NCBI GenBank assembly: GCA_903907075.1
Contig: CAIVMQ010000111.1
Span: 1-64,000, forward strand
Source: an uncultured Bacteroidia bacterium
GTDB taxonomy: Bacteria; Bacteroidota; Bacteroidia; Bacteroidales; Prolixibacteraceae
Length of the DNA stretch: 64,000 nt
Direction of reading: 5' to 3'
This document shows, one piece after another, positions 53,761 through 63,417 of this stretch (position 1 is the first letter of the stretch; the number at the start of each line of letters is the position of its first letter). The notes under the pieces were generated by a model. That model made no database searches. It was not told where the DNA came from and saw only the letters and a program-made list of their open reading frames with translations. The position numbers and the translations under genes are program-made.

Positions 53761-55218
53761 TTAGAGTTCTTTACGCATTCGAGCTACTGGAATCCCCAGC
53801 TGTTCGCGATATTTGGCTACTGTCCGACGAGCTATTTCATACCCTTTATCATTTAGAATCTGGGTGAGTTTATCGTCATTCAGTGGCTTATGTTTACTCT
53901 CATTCCCAATACATTCCTGCAATATCGATTTAATCTCGCGTGTTGAGACCTCCTCGCCTGTATCTTTTTGCATCGACTCCGAGAAGAAATACTTAACCGG
54001 ATAGATTCCAAAGTGAGTTTGAATATATTTACTGTTCGAGACTCGTGAGATGGTTGAAATGTCGAGCCCGGTGCGATCGGCAATATCTTTAAGGATCATT
54101 GGGCGCAGTTTAGTCTCATCCCCCTCCGCAAAATATTCTTTTTGATACATCAGAATCTCGGTCATCACCAGCATCAGTGTCTCTTGGCGCTGCTTGATCG
54201 CATCGATGAACCATTTTGCAGAATCAATTTTTTGTTTCACGAAAAGGACGGCTTCTTTAACATCACGGGTCATCGACTTTCGGTTATCCTGGTACGAGCG
54301 CAGCATATTGGTATAATGGCGGCTAATATTTAACTCCGGAATATTACGTTGATTTAGGCTTAGCTGCATCTCATCGTCTACCACCTCAAGAATAAAATCG
54401 GGTATTATAGCCTGATTCCCCTGGCTAATTGTATTGCTAAATGAGCTTCCAGGTTTGGGATTTAGCTTTAGAATCTCAGCAAAAGCCTCTTTGAGAGTAT
54501 CTTCATCAACGCCAAATTTTCGGCTAATCTTGTCAAAATGTTTACGGGTAAACTCTTCGAAACAATCTTTTAGGATCATGCCGGCAAGTTTGAGCTCAGG
54601 CTTTTGATCCCCCTTGCGAAAAATCTGCAGCCGCAGGCATTCTCGCAGATTACGGGCCCCAACCCCGGGAGGATCGAGCTCCTGGATCTTACGCAGAATA
54701 GTCATTAGTTCTGATTCGCTACTCTTAATATTCTGAGAAAATTCAAGATCATCAACAATAGAACTGATATCGCGCCGTAGATAGCCATCCTCGTCAATAT
54801 TTCCAATAATATGCTCTGCCAGAATGGCTTCGCGCTTATCGAGCATCTCCATACTCATCTGCTCTTGAAGATATTCGTGAAAAGAGGTTCCGTCCGAAAA
54901 AGGGACATCTACAGTCTTATCATCTTTCGAAAAGTTCTGGGTATTTAAGCGGTAAGCGGGATAATCCTCTTCATTGAGATAGTCACTCACAGAGAACTCT
55001 TCGTTATCATTATCTTCCTTTGTCTTTAGATCATCGGAATACTCTTCGCTTTCGGATCCATATTCCTCATTTGCAATATCGAGCACAGGATTCTCCTCAA
55101 GCTCCTTCTTGATCCGTTGTTCAAGGAGTAAGCCAGGCAATTCCAAGAGCTTAATTACCTGAATCTGTTGAGGAGAAAGCTTTTGTAATAGTTTCTGTTG
55201 AAGACTTAATCTTTGCAT
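53761..55218 (-). CDS. rpoN: RNA polymerase sigma-54 factor
   Basis: Sigma-54 directs RNA polymerase to -24/-12 promoters and needs an AAA+ activator. The 485-residue protein has the Q-rich N-terminal region I (QRLSLQQKLLQKLSPQQIQ), an acidic region II, the core-binding ELDPPGVGARNLRECL and the C-terminal RpoN box ARRTVAKYREQLGIP. Complete. The receiver-less activator at 15.0-16.3 kb is a candidate partner. I recognised no clear TGGCAC-N5-TTGC promoter in the window. Confidence 0.97.
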   Translation of the reverse strand: MQRLSLQQKLLQKLSPQQIQVIKLLELPGLLLEQRIKKELEENPVLDIANEEYGSESEEYSDDLKTKEDNDNEEFSVSDYLNEEDYPAYRLNTQNFSKDDKTVDVPFSDGTSFHEYLQEQMSMEMLDKREAILAEHIIGNIDEDGYLRRDISSIVDDLEFSQNIKSSESELMTILRKIQELDPPGVGARNLRECLRLQIFRKGDQKPELKLAGMILKDCFEEFTRKHFDKISRKFGVDEDTLKEAFAEILKLNPKPGSSFSNTISQGNQAIIPDFILEVVDDEMQLSLNQRNIPELNISRHYTNMLRSYQDNRKSMTRDVKEAVLFVKQKIDSAKWFIDAIKQRQETLMLVMTEILMYQKEYFAEGDETKLRPMILKDIADRTGLDISTISRVSNSKYIQTHFGIYPVKYFFSESMQKDTGEEVSTREIKSILQECIGNESKHKPLNDDKLTQILNDKGYEIARRTVAKYREQLGIPVARMRKEL

Positions 55219-55314
55219 ATTGAGCGCACCACTTTTATCGTTCTAAAGGTAGCATAAATATAGTTAGCACCTGTGAAAAGAGCATAAAACCATGCAAAAC
55301 GAAATAAACCTAAA

Positions 55315-56754
55315 TTAGAACTCACAGTTTTTTGGGGTACGTGCAAAAGGGATTACATCACGGATATTACTCATGCCGGTAACAAAGAGAAGAAGTCTTT
55401 CGAATCCAAGTCCGAAGCCTGCATGAGGGCATCCTCCAAATCTGCGGGTGTCGAGATACCATTGCATATCTTCTTTGGGAATATCCATCTCATCCATTCG
55501 ACGTTCGAGATAATCCAGGCGCTCTTCACGTTGCGAGCCCCCAATAATTTCGCCGATCTGAGGAAATAAAACATCCATCGCAGATACAGTCTCGCCATTA
55601 TCATCCATGCGCATATAAAACGCTTTAATCTCCTTGGGATAGTTCGTCAGGATCACGGGCTTTTTAAACTCTACCTCAACGAGAAAGCGTTCATGCTCAC
55701 TCTGAAGATCTGTTCCGTATCCTGTTATTGGATACTGAAATTTACCTTTCTTATTCTGTTTTGAGTTTTTCAGAATCTCGATTGCCTCGGTGTAGGTAAG
55801 TCTTACAAAATCGTTATCAGCTACAAAGCGCAATTTCTCAATTAGCTCCATCGAGCGCTGATCGGCAGGCTTATTCTTCTCCTCTTCCACGAGACGGGCA
55901 CTCAAGAAAATCAGATCATCCATACAATGATCGAGAGCATAATGAATTAAATATTTTAAAAACTCTTCGGCCAGATCCATATTGTCATTAAGGTCGAAGA
56001 ATGCCACTTCAGGCTCTATCATCCAGAACTCAGCTAGATGGCGCGAGGTATTTGAGTTTTCGGCTCGGAAAGTTGGTCCGAAGGTATAAATTCGTGAGAG
56101 GGCCATAGCGAAAAGCTCTCCCTCAAGTTGACCTGAGACCGTAAGATTTGCTGCTTTCCCAAAGAAATCCAGTGTAAAATCGATATCCCCTTCTTCATTT
56201 AATGGGGGATCTTTGGGTGAAAGTGTCGAAACACGAAACATCTCGCCTGCCCCTTCAGCATCTGAACTGGTGATTATAGGGGTATGGACATTAAAGAATC
56301 CTCTGTCGTTAAAGAAATTATGAACGGCAAAAATCATAGCATGACGGATGCGAAAAATGGCACTGAAAGTTGCTGTTCTTGGCCTTAGGTGAGCCATCTC
56401 GCGCAAAAATTCAAGCGAATGACGCTTCGGCTGAATCGGATATTTCTCTGGATCGGCCACTCCAATTACCTCAATTGATATGGCCTGGAGCTCAACAGAC
56501 TGTCCTGAACCTGTCGATTCAACCAACTTGCCGGTCACACCTATCGCAGCACCGGTATTAATCAATTTGAGAAGATCTTCTCCAAAAGTGTCGACCTCTG
56601 CGACAACCTGTAAATTATGTATCGTTGATCCATCATTAAGTGCAATAAAACTCACATTTTTGCTTCCACGACGAGTCCTCACCCACCCTTTAACAGTTAT
56701 TTCAGTACCTACTACTCCAGATTTTAGAATATCTACAATTCTTAAGTTTCTCAT
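55315..56754 (-). CDS. asnS: Asparaginyl-tRNA synthetase
   Basis: The 479-residue class II synthetase charges tRNA-Asn. An OB-fold anticodon-binding domain ([23 protein letters not shown]) leads. The catalytic domain follows with motif 2 [21 protein letters not shown] and motif 3 [16 protein letters not shown]. The length and the AENSNTSRH sequence identify it as AsnRS rather than AspRS. Single gene. Confidence 0.97.
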   Translation of the reverse strand: MRNLRIVDILKSGVVGTEITVKGWVRTRRGSKNVSFIALNDGSTIHNLQVVAEVDTFGEDLLKLINTGAAIGVTGKLVESTGSGQSVELQAISIEVIGVADPEKYPIQPKRHSLEFLREMAHLRPRTATFSAIFRIRHAMIFAVHNFFNDRGFFNVHTPIITSSDAEGAGEMFRVSTLSPKDPPLNEEGDIDFTLDFFGKAANLTVSGQLEGELFAMALSRIYTFGPTFRAENSNTSRHLAEFWMIEPEVAFFDLNDNMDLAEEFLKYLIHYALDHCMDDLIFLSARLVEEEKNKPADQRSMELIEKLRFVADNDFVRLTYTEAIEILKNSKQNKKGKFQYPITGYGTDLQSEHERFLVEVEFKKPVILTNYPKEIKAFYMRMDDNGETVSAMDVLFPQIGEIIGGSQREERLDYLERRMDEMDIPKEDMQWYLDTRRFGGCPHAGFGLGFERLLLFVTGMSNIRDVIPFARTPKNCEF

Positions 56755-56914
56755 CTTGTTTACTATAAATTTTAGAATCCTTGATAGATTCGCTGTTTTT
56801 AAATCTTAAAGACACAAAAGTAAAATATTTGCCTCTTTTACAAGCCATTCTAATGCGAAACTTTTGATTCTTAACAAAGAACTAATAATTGTATGTTTGT
56901 AAAAAATTGTGCGA

Positions 56915-57250
56915 ATGGAAAAGCTTAACAGCTGGGACGATTTATGTAAGGAGCTCAATAGCCGTTTCGGAATAGAGGTCGATCTAAACGGAGTCCTTTT
57001 CCTCGTTGGCATTCGTGAGCGCGGATTAACCATTGAGCACTTTTCGAAAGAGGAAAAAACCAACCTGATTAACCTGGGAAGCTGCACGCTATATCTCGAG
57101 ATGGGATTACTAAGCCGGCAAGGAACAGATAAAGAGGGGTGGCCTATTTTTCATCAGAATGCCCTGGCTAAAGCGATTCCCGAAGAGCTAAAGCAAAAAA
57201 CACTTCAGGATTGTGCGATCCGATATTTTCAAAAAATTTTTACGCAGTAG
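56915..57250 (+). CDS. Small protein of unknown function
   Basis: The 111-residue protein begins MEKLNSWDDLCKELNSRFG and contains DLNGVLFLVGIRERG, a conserved-looking FSKEEKTNLINLGSC and a WPIFHQNALAKAIPEE segment. It is soluble with mixed helix and strand and no signal peptide. ATG at 56915 is preferred over GTG six bases earlier. It stands alone, divergent from asnS. I do not recognise the family. Confidence 0.75.
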   Translation: MEKLNSWDDLCKELNSRFGIEVDLNGVLFLVGIRERGLTIEHFSKEEKTNLINLGSCTLYLEMGLLSRQGTDKEGWPIFHQNALAKAIPEELKQKTLQDCAIRYFQKIFTQ

Positions 57251-57259
57251 TGTAATCTT

Positions 57260-57339
57260 AGAGCGATTTATAGTTACAACTCCTGCTATCAAAAATCTAA
57301 TTTTGCAAGTAAAGTATAATCTGATAGCTAAATCGCTCT
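57260..57339. repeat. Nested inverted repeat between convergent genes
   Basis: Outer arms AGAGCGATTTA (57260-57270) and TAAATCGCTCT (57329-57339) are a perfect 11-base pair; inner arms GCTATCA (57285-57291) and TGATAGC (57322-57328) pair perfectly and abut the outer right arm. The right arm overlaps the last codons of the minus-strand gene. No long T run. Confidence 0.75.
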
Positions 57340-57735
57340 CATTTTATTTCCGCGTGCTTCATGTGTTACCTCAGCCAGCCCCAATGCTTCCATCAGTGGA
57401 GGAATATACATTCCAAAGCGTCCGCGTAGCCCTTTTTTCATCCCGTACCAACCACCAATAGGATTGTTTTTTGAACGACCCCAGGCCTCAACTGTTCCCT
57501 CCTTGGCATCCTTTTGCTCGTCGGCACTGCCAAGTTCCATCCAGTCGTTATGCTCCTTTAGCATTAAATGAAGATCCGAAAGAGAACGGATGTCATAAAG
57601 CAAAACTGTTTTACCTACGGTACAGACCAGCACCTCTTTACCTTCTTTTTCGTCAACGTGCATTGTGTATTCCGATGACAAAGGGGGTGTTTTCAAAACT
57701 AAGGGTTTTTCTTTTGTGCCAATTTTAGTATTCAT
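57328..57735 (-). CDS. Conserved-looking protein of unknown function
   Basis: The 135-residue soluble protein starts MNTKIGTKEKPLVLKTPPLS, chosen at the ATG 57733-57735. The upstream extension to 57783 is not protein-like. It has a strand-rich middle (EVLVCTVGKTVLLYDIRSL) and a strikingly regular C-terminus with GGWYGMKKGLRGRFGMYIPP and HEARGNKMRAI, which looks like a conserved nucleic-acid- or phosphate-binding surface. I cannot name the family with certainty. It follows the AEC transporter gene by about 60 bases on the same strand. Confidence 0.78.
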   Translation of the reverse strand: MNTKIGTKEKPLVLKTPPLSSEYTMHVDEKEGKEVLVCTVGKTVLLYDIRSLSDLHLMLKEHNDWMELGSADEQKDAKEGTVEAWGRSKNNPIGGWYGMKKGLRGRFGMYIPPLMEALGLAEVTHEARGNKMRAI

Positions 57736-57795
57736 AATATATAACTTATTTGGTAAAAGGTTTTCGCAACTAAACGGCCCCACAAAAATTGACTA

Positions 57796-58725
57796 TCAGG
57801 AGGTAAATACGATCCAGAGGGGTAGAACAACTCCAGAAAGGACTGTTGACAAAATAATTAAACGCCCTGTTAGCAAAGCATTTAACTCATATTGCTCTGA
57901 CATTGCATAAGCAGTAATCCCCACCGGCATAGCGGCATCAAGAACAGAAGATCTAATCTGGACAATTGTCATTCCCGATCTGCTTACAAAAAAGTAGAAG
58001 ATCCCTGGTAAAATGATCATAATAAAAAGTGAAAGCCCTATAATTGGCAACCATTGTCTGCGCGTGCCGATCTGCTGTGCACCCAGAAAAATCCCCAAAG
58101 AGAATAAAACAATTGCCGTTACCGACTGACCAAAAAGATCGAGTGTTTTTATCAAGGCTCCAGGAAAGGGAATTTTCTGCCACGAGGCTAAAATCCCCAG
58201 AAAAACAGAGATCAGAAGTGGATTTGCAATAAGTCTCTTGAGGATAACTAGAATATGCACCTTTTCATGGCCAGTAATTTCAATTAATCCAATAGCGAAT
58301 GTGAACATCCAGAAAGGATAAATGGCAGCAAGCAGTATTGCCGAGCCAAGCGCTTCAGGTCCTAACGCACTAGACAACAAGGGAATTCCGAGATATGAGA
58401 TATTGCCAAAGCCAAGTAACAGAAACATTGTCCGTCGGGTTTGAAGGGTCGTTTTAAATAGCACACTTACTGGAAAGGCTAACAGAATACAGCATACCAG
58501 GTAGGCGGAATTAAGCAAAATGAAGCTTCCATATTCGCTAAGCCTAAAGTCAAGTCTTATAAGGGCGACAAAGATTAGTGAAGGCAAACCAATCCATAAG
58601 GCATATTTATTAAGGATATCAACCCATCCGGGTCGGACAACTTCTGTACGCATCATCACATATCCCAAAAGAATTATTAGGAATAATGGCAAAATCGAAT
58701 TGGCAGCGAGGAAAAATGAGCTCAT
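57796..58725 (-). CDS. AEC-family (auxin efflux carrier type) transporter
   Basis: The 309-residue membrane protein has ten predicted helices in two halves. It starts MSSFFLAANSILPLFLIILL, typical of the family, at ATG 58723-58725; an upstream in-frame extension to 58815 adds an unlikely leader. GFGNISYLGIPLL is the conserved helix-break motif, and LDAAMPVGITAYAMSEQY the C-terminal one. AEC proteins export organic anions or amino acids; the substrate is not predictable. Confidence 0.88.
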   Translation of the reverse strand: MSSFFLAANSILPLFLIILLGYVMMRTEVVRPGWVDILNKYALWIGLPSLIFVALIRLDFRLSEYGSFILLNSAYLVCCILLAFPVSVLFKTTLQTRRTMFLLLGFGNISYLGIPLLSSALGPEALGSAILLAAIYPFWMFTFAIGLIEITGHEKVHILVILKRLIANPLLISVFLGILASWQKIPFPGALIKTLDLFGQSVTAIVLFSLGIFLGAQQIGTRRQWLPIIGLSLFIMIILPGIFYFFVSRSGMTIVQIRSSVLDAAMPVGITAYAMSEQYELNALLTGRLIILSTVLSGVVLPLWIVFTS

Positions 58726-58847
58726 AGGCAGATTAAAAATAAATTCAAAATGGGAAATGCAAAATATAGTGAGCATCCAAACTATCCTTCCAAAGGACAA
58801 TCTTGAGTTTGGCACTTCCCATTTTACATTAATCTAATTCAGTTAGT

Positions 58848-59840
58848 TTAGGATTTTAAAATCTCTTCAATTTGGTTTAATTCTACAACTGAGAACGTCA
58901 GATTATTTGTAGAGGCAAGGTTGTCTTTTAACTGTGCAACAGAGCTGGCTCCAATAAGAACAGAGGTTACCCGATGATCTTTTAATAACCAGGCTATGGC
59001 CATTTGAGCTAGTGATTGTCCACGCGAACTTGCCACTTTATTCAATTTTTTTGCCTTTGTAATGGCTGGTGTAACTTGATCTTCACGAAGATAACCCCAT
59101 GGCTTAGCCGCCCGTGAATCTTCCGGAATACCATCGAGATACCGATTTGTTAAGAGCCCCTGTGCCAAGGGTGAGAAGGCGATCACGCCAATACCTTCAT
59201 TTTCTACGGTGTCTAATAAACCCTTCTCAACCCATCGTTCGAACATTGAATACTTAGGCTGATGGATTAGACATGGCGTACCAAGTTGTTTGAGGATATC
59301 GGCAGCTTTGCGCGTTAGCTCAGCAGGATAGTTCGATATTCCGGCATAGAGCGCTTTACCTGAACGAACAGCATAATCAAGGGCCATCATCGTCTCTTCG
59401 AGTGGCGTATCGGGATCGGGACGGTGTGAATAGAAAATATCAACATACTCCAAACCCATCCTTTTTAAACTCTGGTCGAGGCTCGAGAGAAGATACTTCC
59501 GAGAACCCCATTCGCCATATGGGCCTGGCCACATCAGGTACCCTGCCTTTGTAGATATAATCAATTCGTCTCTATATGGGCGAAAGTTCTCCTTAAACAA
59601 AATTCCAAAGTTTTCTTCCGCTGATCCTGGTGGGGGTCCGTAATTATTTGCCAGATCAAAATGGGTGATTCCCTGATCAAAAGCATACCGAAGCATAGCC
59701 CTTCCGTTGTCTAAAACGTCGACACCTCCAAAATTATGCCACAATCCCAGAGAGATCTCAGGTAGTTTAATCCCACTACGGCCACACCTTCGGTAGTTAA
59801 TGCTCTTATCATAACGCTCATTATCTGGAGTATAGCTCAT
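58848..59840 (-). CDS. Aldo/keto reductase (YghZ-like)
   Basis: The 330-residue NADPH-dependent TIM-barrel reductase has YRRCGRSGIKLPEISLGLW, the Asp and Tyr of the catalytic tetrad in HFDLANNYGPPPGSAEE, the Lys in ISTKAGYLMWPG and the His in FYSHRPDPDTPLEETM. SNYPAE and the C-terminal SVLIGASSVAQL cofactor motif are present. The GPYGEWGSRKYL insertion is typical of the glyceraldehyde-3-phosphate reductase subgroup. Physiological substrate unknown. Confidence 0.93.
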   Translation of the reverse strand: MSYTPDNERYDKSINYRRCGRSGIKLPEISLGLWHNFGGVDVLDNGRAMLRYAFDQGITHFDLANNYGPPPGSAEENFGILFKENFRPYRDELIISTKAGYLMWPGPYGEWGSRKYLLSSLDQSLKRMGLEYVDIFYSHRPDPDTPLEETMMALDYAVRSGKALYAGISNYPAELTRKAADILKQLGTPCLIHQPKYSMFERWVEKGLLDTVENEGIGVIAFSPLAQGLLTNRYLDGIPEDSRAAKPWGYLREDQVTPAITKAKKLNKVASSRGQSLAQMAIAWLLKDHRVTSVLIGASSVAQLKDNLASTNNLTFSVVELNQIEEILKS

Positions 59841-59905
59841 TTTTAGGGGGTTTAATTAATTCGTCATAAATTTATCAATAATAAGTGTTCCAAATTAATT
59901 ATTTC

Positions 59906-59913
59906 TATATTTG
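59906..59913 (+). promoter_or_regulatory. -7 promoter element of the sugar MFS gene
   Basis: TATATTTG matches TAnnTTTG, 53 bases before the ATG. The leader holds two near-copies of agtaaccaaacaattt (59928-59943 and 59944-59960), an A-rich tandem repeat. Confidence 0.65.
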
Positions 59914-59966
59914 TTCAATCTAAAAATAGTAACCAAACAATTTAGTAACCAAAACAATTTAATAAC

Positions 59967-61316
59967 ATGGAACAAAAAAATGAAAACTACGGCATTGGAA
60001 TGTCCGTAATCGGATCCATCTTCTTTATTTTTGGATTTGCGACCACATTTATCATTACCTTAAGTAGTCAGGTGAAGGATATTTTTACCTTAACTGAGTT
60101 TAACGCTCAACTGTTAAGTTTTGCCTTCTTTATTACTTACTTTTTTATCTCCATCCCTATTGGTTTGTATATTAAAAAAATCGGGTATAAAAGTGCTCTA
60201 ATTGCAGGATTATTGTTAATGGCAGCAGGAAGCTTTCTCTTTTTTCCTGCCGCAAAATACCTCTCATTCCCATTATTTTTAGGTGCAACATTTGTTTTAG
60301 CCTCAGGTGTAGTTTTCCTTCAGACAGCTGCTAATCCATACGTCACTGCCCTAGGATCTGAAGAGTCAGCCGGAGGCCGCATCAACTTAGTACAAGCCCT
60401 TAATTCAATCGCAACAATGGTTGCTCCATGGATTATTGCTGTCTTTATCTTTAAAGGTGCCAAAGAGATGCTTTCTGCCGCACAAAAAGCTGAAACCGTT
60501 CAGTTACCGTTTATTATCATTGGAATTTTTGTGGTGCTTGCAGCTATAGCGATCTATCTAACAAGACTTCCTGAAGTGGGTGGAAGCTCTGTCGAGTTAA
60601 AGAAGAGTGTGTGGAAACATCCTCATGTGCTGCTTGGCGCATTTGGTATCTTCTTTTACGTAGGTGCCGAGGTAGGTACCGGTGGACTTATCTTGAATTA
60701 TCTCAAAACGACCATGAGCATGGATCCGGCATTAGCAGGTAAATATGTTGCTATTTATTGGGGTGGTGCTATGGTTGGCCGGTTTTTTGGATCAATCCTA
60801 CTCTCTAATATTACTGACAATGTGAAAAAATATACCTATGTTGCCTTAGTATTGATTCTCGCTTTGGTATCGGGATCATTTGTTACAGAGTGGAGCTGGA
60901 ATATCGGGATGACATTTATGGTTGTTGCCTTAGGAAATTTCATCTTCATGCAACTAGGGAAAGGGAATGCAGGCCGCTCATTAGCCGTATTTGCACTCTT
61001 AGCGGCCACGCTGGCTTTACTTACGGCCTTCACATCAGGTAGCGTAGCGCTGTGGGCTGTGGTATCTATCGGAATGTTCAATTCTATTATGTTCCCAAAT
61101 ATCTTTACCCTTGCCGTTAAAGACCTTGATCCGAGCGAACTAAGTACTGCTTCAGGGATTATCAATACCCTGATTTGTGGGGGTGCTATTATTCCATTAA
61201 TAATGGGCAAAATTGCTGATGTATCAGGTTATTCACTTGCATTTATTGTTCCGGCAATATGTTACCTTTACATATTCTTTTATGCCGTTAAGGGGAGCAA
61301 ACTTCGCTCAGCATAA
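59967..61316 (+). CDS. Sugar MFS transporter (glucose/galactose, FucP-like)
   Basis: The 449-residue protein has twelve helices and resembles the Brucella GluP/FucP family. Typical motifs: IGSIFFIFGFATTFIITLSSQV at helix one, IPIGLYIKKIGYKSALIAGL after helix two, FLQTAANPYVTALG in helix four and SGIINTLICGGAIIP. It imports hexose with protons. The ROK glucokinase 173 bases downstream suggests glucose as substrate. It has its own consensus -7 element. Confidence 0.92.
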   Translation: MEQKNENYGIGMSVIGSIFFIFGFATTFIITLSSQVKDIFTLTEFNAQLLSFAFFITYFFISIPIGLYIKKIGYKSALIAGLLLMAAGSFLFFPAAKYLSFPLFLGATFVLASGVVFLQTAANPYVTALGSEESAGGRINLVQALNSIATMVAPWIIAVFIFKGAKEMLSAAQKAETVQLPFIIIGIFVVLAAIAIYLTRLPEVGGSSVELKKSVWKHPHVLLGAFGIFFYVGAEVGTGGLILNYLKTTMSMDPALAGKYVAIYWGGAMVGRFFGSILLSNITDNVKKYTYVALVLILALVSGSFVTEWSWNIGMTFMVVALGNFIFMQLGKGNAGRSLAVFALLAATLALLTAFTSGSVALWAVVSIGMFNSIMFPNIFTLAVKDLDPSELSTASGIINTLICGGAIIPLIMGKIADVSGYSLAFIVPAICYLYIFFYAVKGSKLRSA

Positions 61317-61405
61317 ATTAAATAAAAATTGTATTTCGTATTAAATAGTGATATATCAATAAGCTTATCTTGCAACTAATTCACTCTTAATACAGCTAAA
61401 TATTA

Positions 61406-61440
61406 AAGCCCTCGATCTAGCGATAGCAGATTGAGGGCTT
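61406..61440 (+). terminator. Hairpin after the sugar MFS gene
   Basis: AAGCCCTCGATCT (61406-61418) and AGATTGAGGGCTT (61428-61440) pair with one mismatch (12 of 13) around a 9-base loop. No T run follows, so terminator function is uncertain. Confidence 0.5.
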
Positions 61441-61488
61441 GATTAAAATCAAAAATTATCAAAAACAAGAACATCAAAAATTATTCGG

Positions 61489-62511
61489 ATGAAACAAGTT
61501 GCAATCGGAATTGATATAGGCGGCACGAATACTGCAATAGGCGTAGTTGACCATGAAGGAAATGTCTTATACGAGAAAAAACCTCAACTTCCAACACCAC
61601 AGAAGAGGGAAAATCCGAATATGACAGCGGCTGTTTCCGATACCCTAATTGAAAAATATATTTCAAGCCTTACCACTGAAATAAAGATTGCGATTGAGAC
61701 TGTAAAACAGATTAATCCTGACATTGAAGTTGCAGGAATTGGTATTGGAGCTCCAAATGGTAATTACTACAGTGGAACTATTGAGAATGCCGCGAACCTG
61801 CCTTTTGTTGGGGTAGTCCATTTTACAGACTTAATTCAAAAGAATTTCCCTGCTGTGAAGCATGTAAAACTCACCAATGATGCCAATGCCGCTGCCTTGG
61901 GAGAGATGATCTACGGTGGTGGTAAAGGGATGAAAAACTTTGTTATGATTACATTGGGTACCGGTCTTGGAAGCGGCATCATTTCAGGTGGGGATCTTGT
62001 CTACGGCTCAGACGGCTTTGCCGGAGAAGTTGGACATACCACCCTTGTACCTAACGGAAGACTATGCGGATGCGGTGGTTACGGCCATCTTGAAGCATAT
62101 TGCTCAGCTACCGGGATTAAAAGAACAGTATTCGAACTGCTTGCTCAATATAATGCGACAGAGAGTGAGCTGGCAAAAGTTCCTTATGCAGAAATGAATG
62201 CTAAAGTAGTTTACGATGCCGCAGAAAATGGCGATCCAATTGCCAAAGAAGTATTTGAAAATGCTGGTGAATTGCTTGGTCGCTCATTGGCCGATACTGT
62301 CCACTACCTAAGCCCAGAAGCAATATTCCTATTTGGAGGTGCTGCCGCTGCGGGTGAATATATCTTCAAACCAACAAAAGCGAGTTTAGAAAAATACGTC
62401 CTCCCTACTTTCCGCAATAAAGTGCAGATTCTCCCCTCTAAACTGAAAGAAGGAACAGCTGCCATTGTTGGTGCCAGTGCACTGGTTTGGAAAGAGATCG
62501 AAAAAAACTAA
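61489..62511 (+). CDS. ROK-family glucokinase
   Basis: The 340-residue protein has the ATP-binding VAIGIDIGGTNTAIGVVD, the substrate motif KLTNDANAAALGEMIYG, the phosphate loop ITLGTGLGSG, and the ROK zinc motif GRLCGCGGYGHLEAYCS. These identify a ROK hexokinase, most likely glucokinase. It has its own start 172 bases after the sugar MFS and would phosphorylate glucose from that transporter or from the maltose phosphorylase reaction. A 12-base direct repeat lies in its leader (61448-61459, 61473-61484). Confidence 0.93.
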   Translation: MKQVAIGIDIGGTNTAIGVVDHEGNVLYEKKPQLPTPQKRENPNMTAAVSDTLIEKYISSLTTEIKIAIETVKQINPDIEVAGIGIGAPNGNYYSGTIENAANLPFVGVVHFTDLIQKNFPAVKHVKLTNDANAAALGEMIYGGGKGMKNFVMITLGTGLGSGIISGGDLVYGSDGFAGEVGHTTLVPNGRLCGCGGYGHLEAYCSATGIKRTVFELLAQYNATESELAKVPYAEMNAKVVYDAAENGDPIAKEVFENAGELLGRSLADTVHYLSPEAIFLFGGAAAAGEYIFKPTKASLEKYVLPTFRNKVQILPSKLKEGTAAIVGASALVWKEIEKN

Positions 62512-62542
62512 AACATCCGGCACCATAGCCTTTAAAAAATTT

Positions 62543-62590
62543 AATCACCCTGCTACCAATCCAATTTGGTTGTGGGGTGATTCTCTTTTA
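62543..62590 (+). terminator. Probable terminator of the ROK kinase gene
   Basis: AATCACCC (62543-62550) and GGGTGATT (62575-62582) form a perfect stem with a further inner CCAA...TTGG pairing, followed by CTCTTTT. Confidence 0.75.
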
Positions 62591-62806
62591 ACGCATAACG
62601 ATTAAAAAATCCGCTATCTTTAGAAGACTATTTTAGGCAATCGCCCTTGAAGGTGAAACTGAAAGTAGTCAGATTATGAAGTTTTATTTCAGATTATCGA
62701 TCAGATCCAAAAATTCCAGCCTAAGGAAAAGATAGGGCCATCAGCAAGCCAACCATTGGCTCAGTTTACGATCCATAGCACTTAATATTATTTAAAAACT
62801 AATCGT

Positions 62807-63301
62807 ATGAAACGCGTAATTCTTGTCCGTCATGCAAAAAGCATTTCTCATGGTTATGATCAGGATTATGACCGCACCCTGACAGAGCGAGGGGAGGAAG
62901 ATGCCCAAACTATAAGCATAGAGCTTCAAAGATTAACTATCCATCCCAATTTGATCATTGCGAGCCCTGCTGTACGAACCACACAAACGGCACGAATATA
63001 TGCCCAGACCTTAAACTATCCAGTTAACAAGATCCTTTTTGAGAAGAAGCTCTATAGTGGCAAGAGCGTCGAGAATTTCCTACTTATGCTTCAGGAACTT
63101 GAAGATGAGAAAGAGACGGTTATGGTCATCGGTCATAACCCGACAGTCTATTATTACATCCACTATTTAATGCATAATTTCACCGATGATGTACCTACCT
63201 GTTCTACCGTAGCTATTGATTTCGATGTTGAAAGGTGGAGTCAATTAAGGGAATACCAAGGGGAAATGGCGTTCCGGTTTATCCCGGATATGTTCAGATA
63301 A
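62807..63301 (+). CDS. SixA-like phosphohistidine phosphatase
   Basis: The 164-residue histidine phosphatase has the active-site LVRHAKSISHGYDQDYDRTLTERG (Arg and His at the start), ASPAVRTTQTARIY and MVIGHNPTVYY with the second His. The RHAKS form points to SixA-like members that dephosphorylate phosphohistidine proteins. It stands alone between the ROK gene and ribE. Confidence 0.88.
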   Translation: MKRVILVRHAKSISHGYDQDYDRTLTERGEEDAQTISIELQRLTIHPNLIIASPAVRTTQTARIYAQTLNYPVNKILFEKKLYSGKSVENFLLMLQELEDEKETVMVIGHNPTVYYYIHYLMHNFTDDVPTCSTVAIDFDVERWSQLREYQGEMAFRFIPDMFR

Positions 63302-63417
63302 CAATATAAAAAATAGGTCGTCAAGCTTCAATTTGGAGATTTATATTTTGAAGTTCAGATCAGTTCAATGTTTTCGTGTAGTCGTCCTCTTCGCTTCGTC
63401 TATTCTACTCCTCGTTA

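Noticed and set aside
62615-62622. -7-like TATCTTTA before the SixA-like gene
   Set aside because: One mismatch and 185 bases from the start codon; too weak to call.
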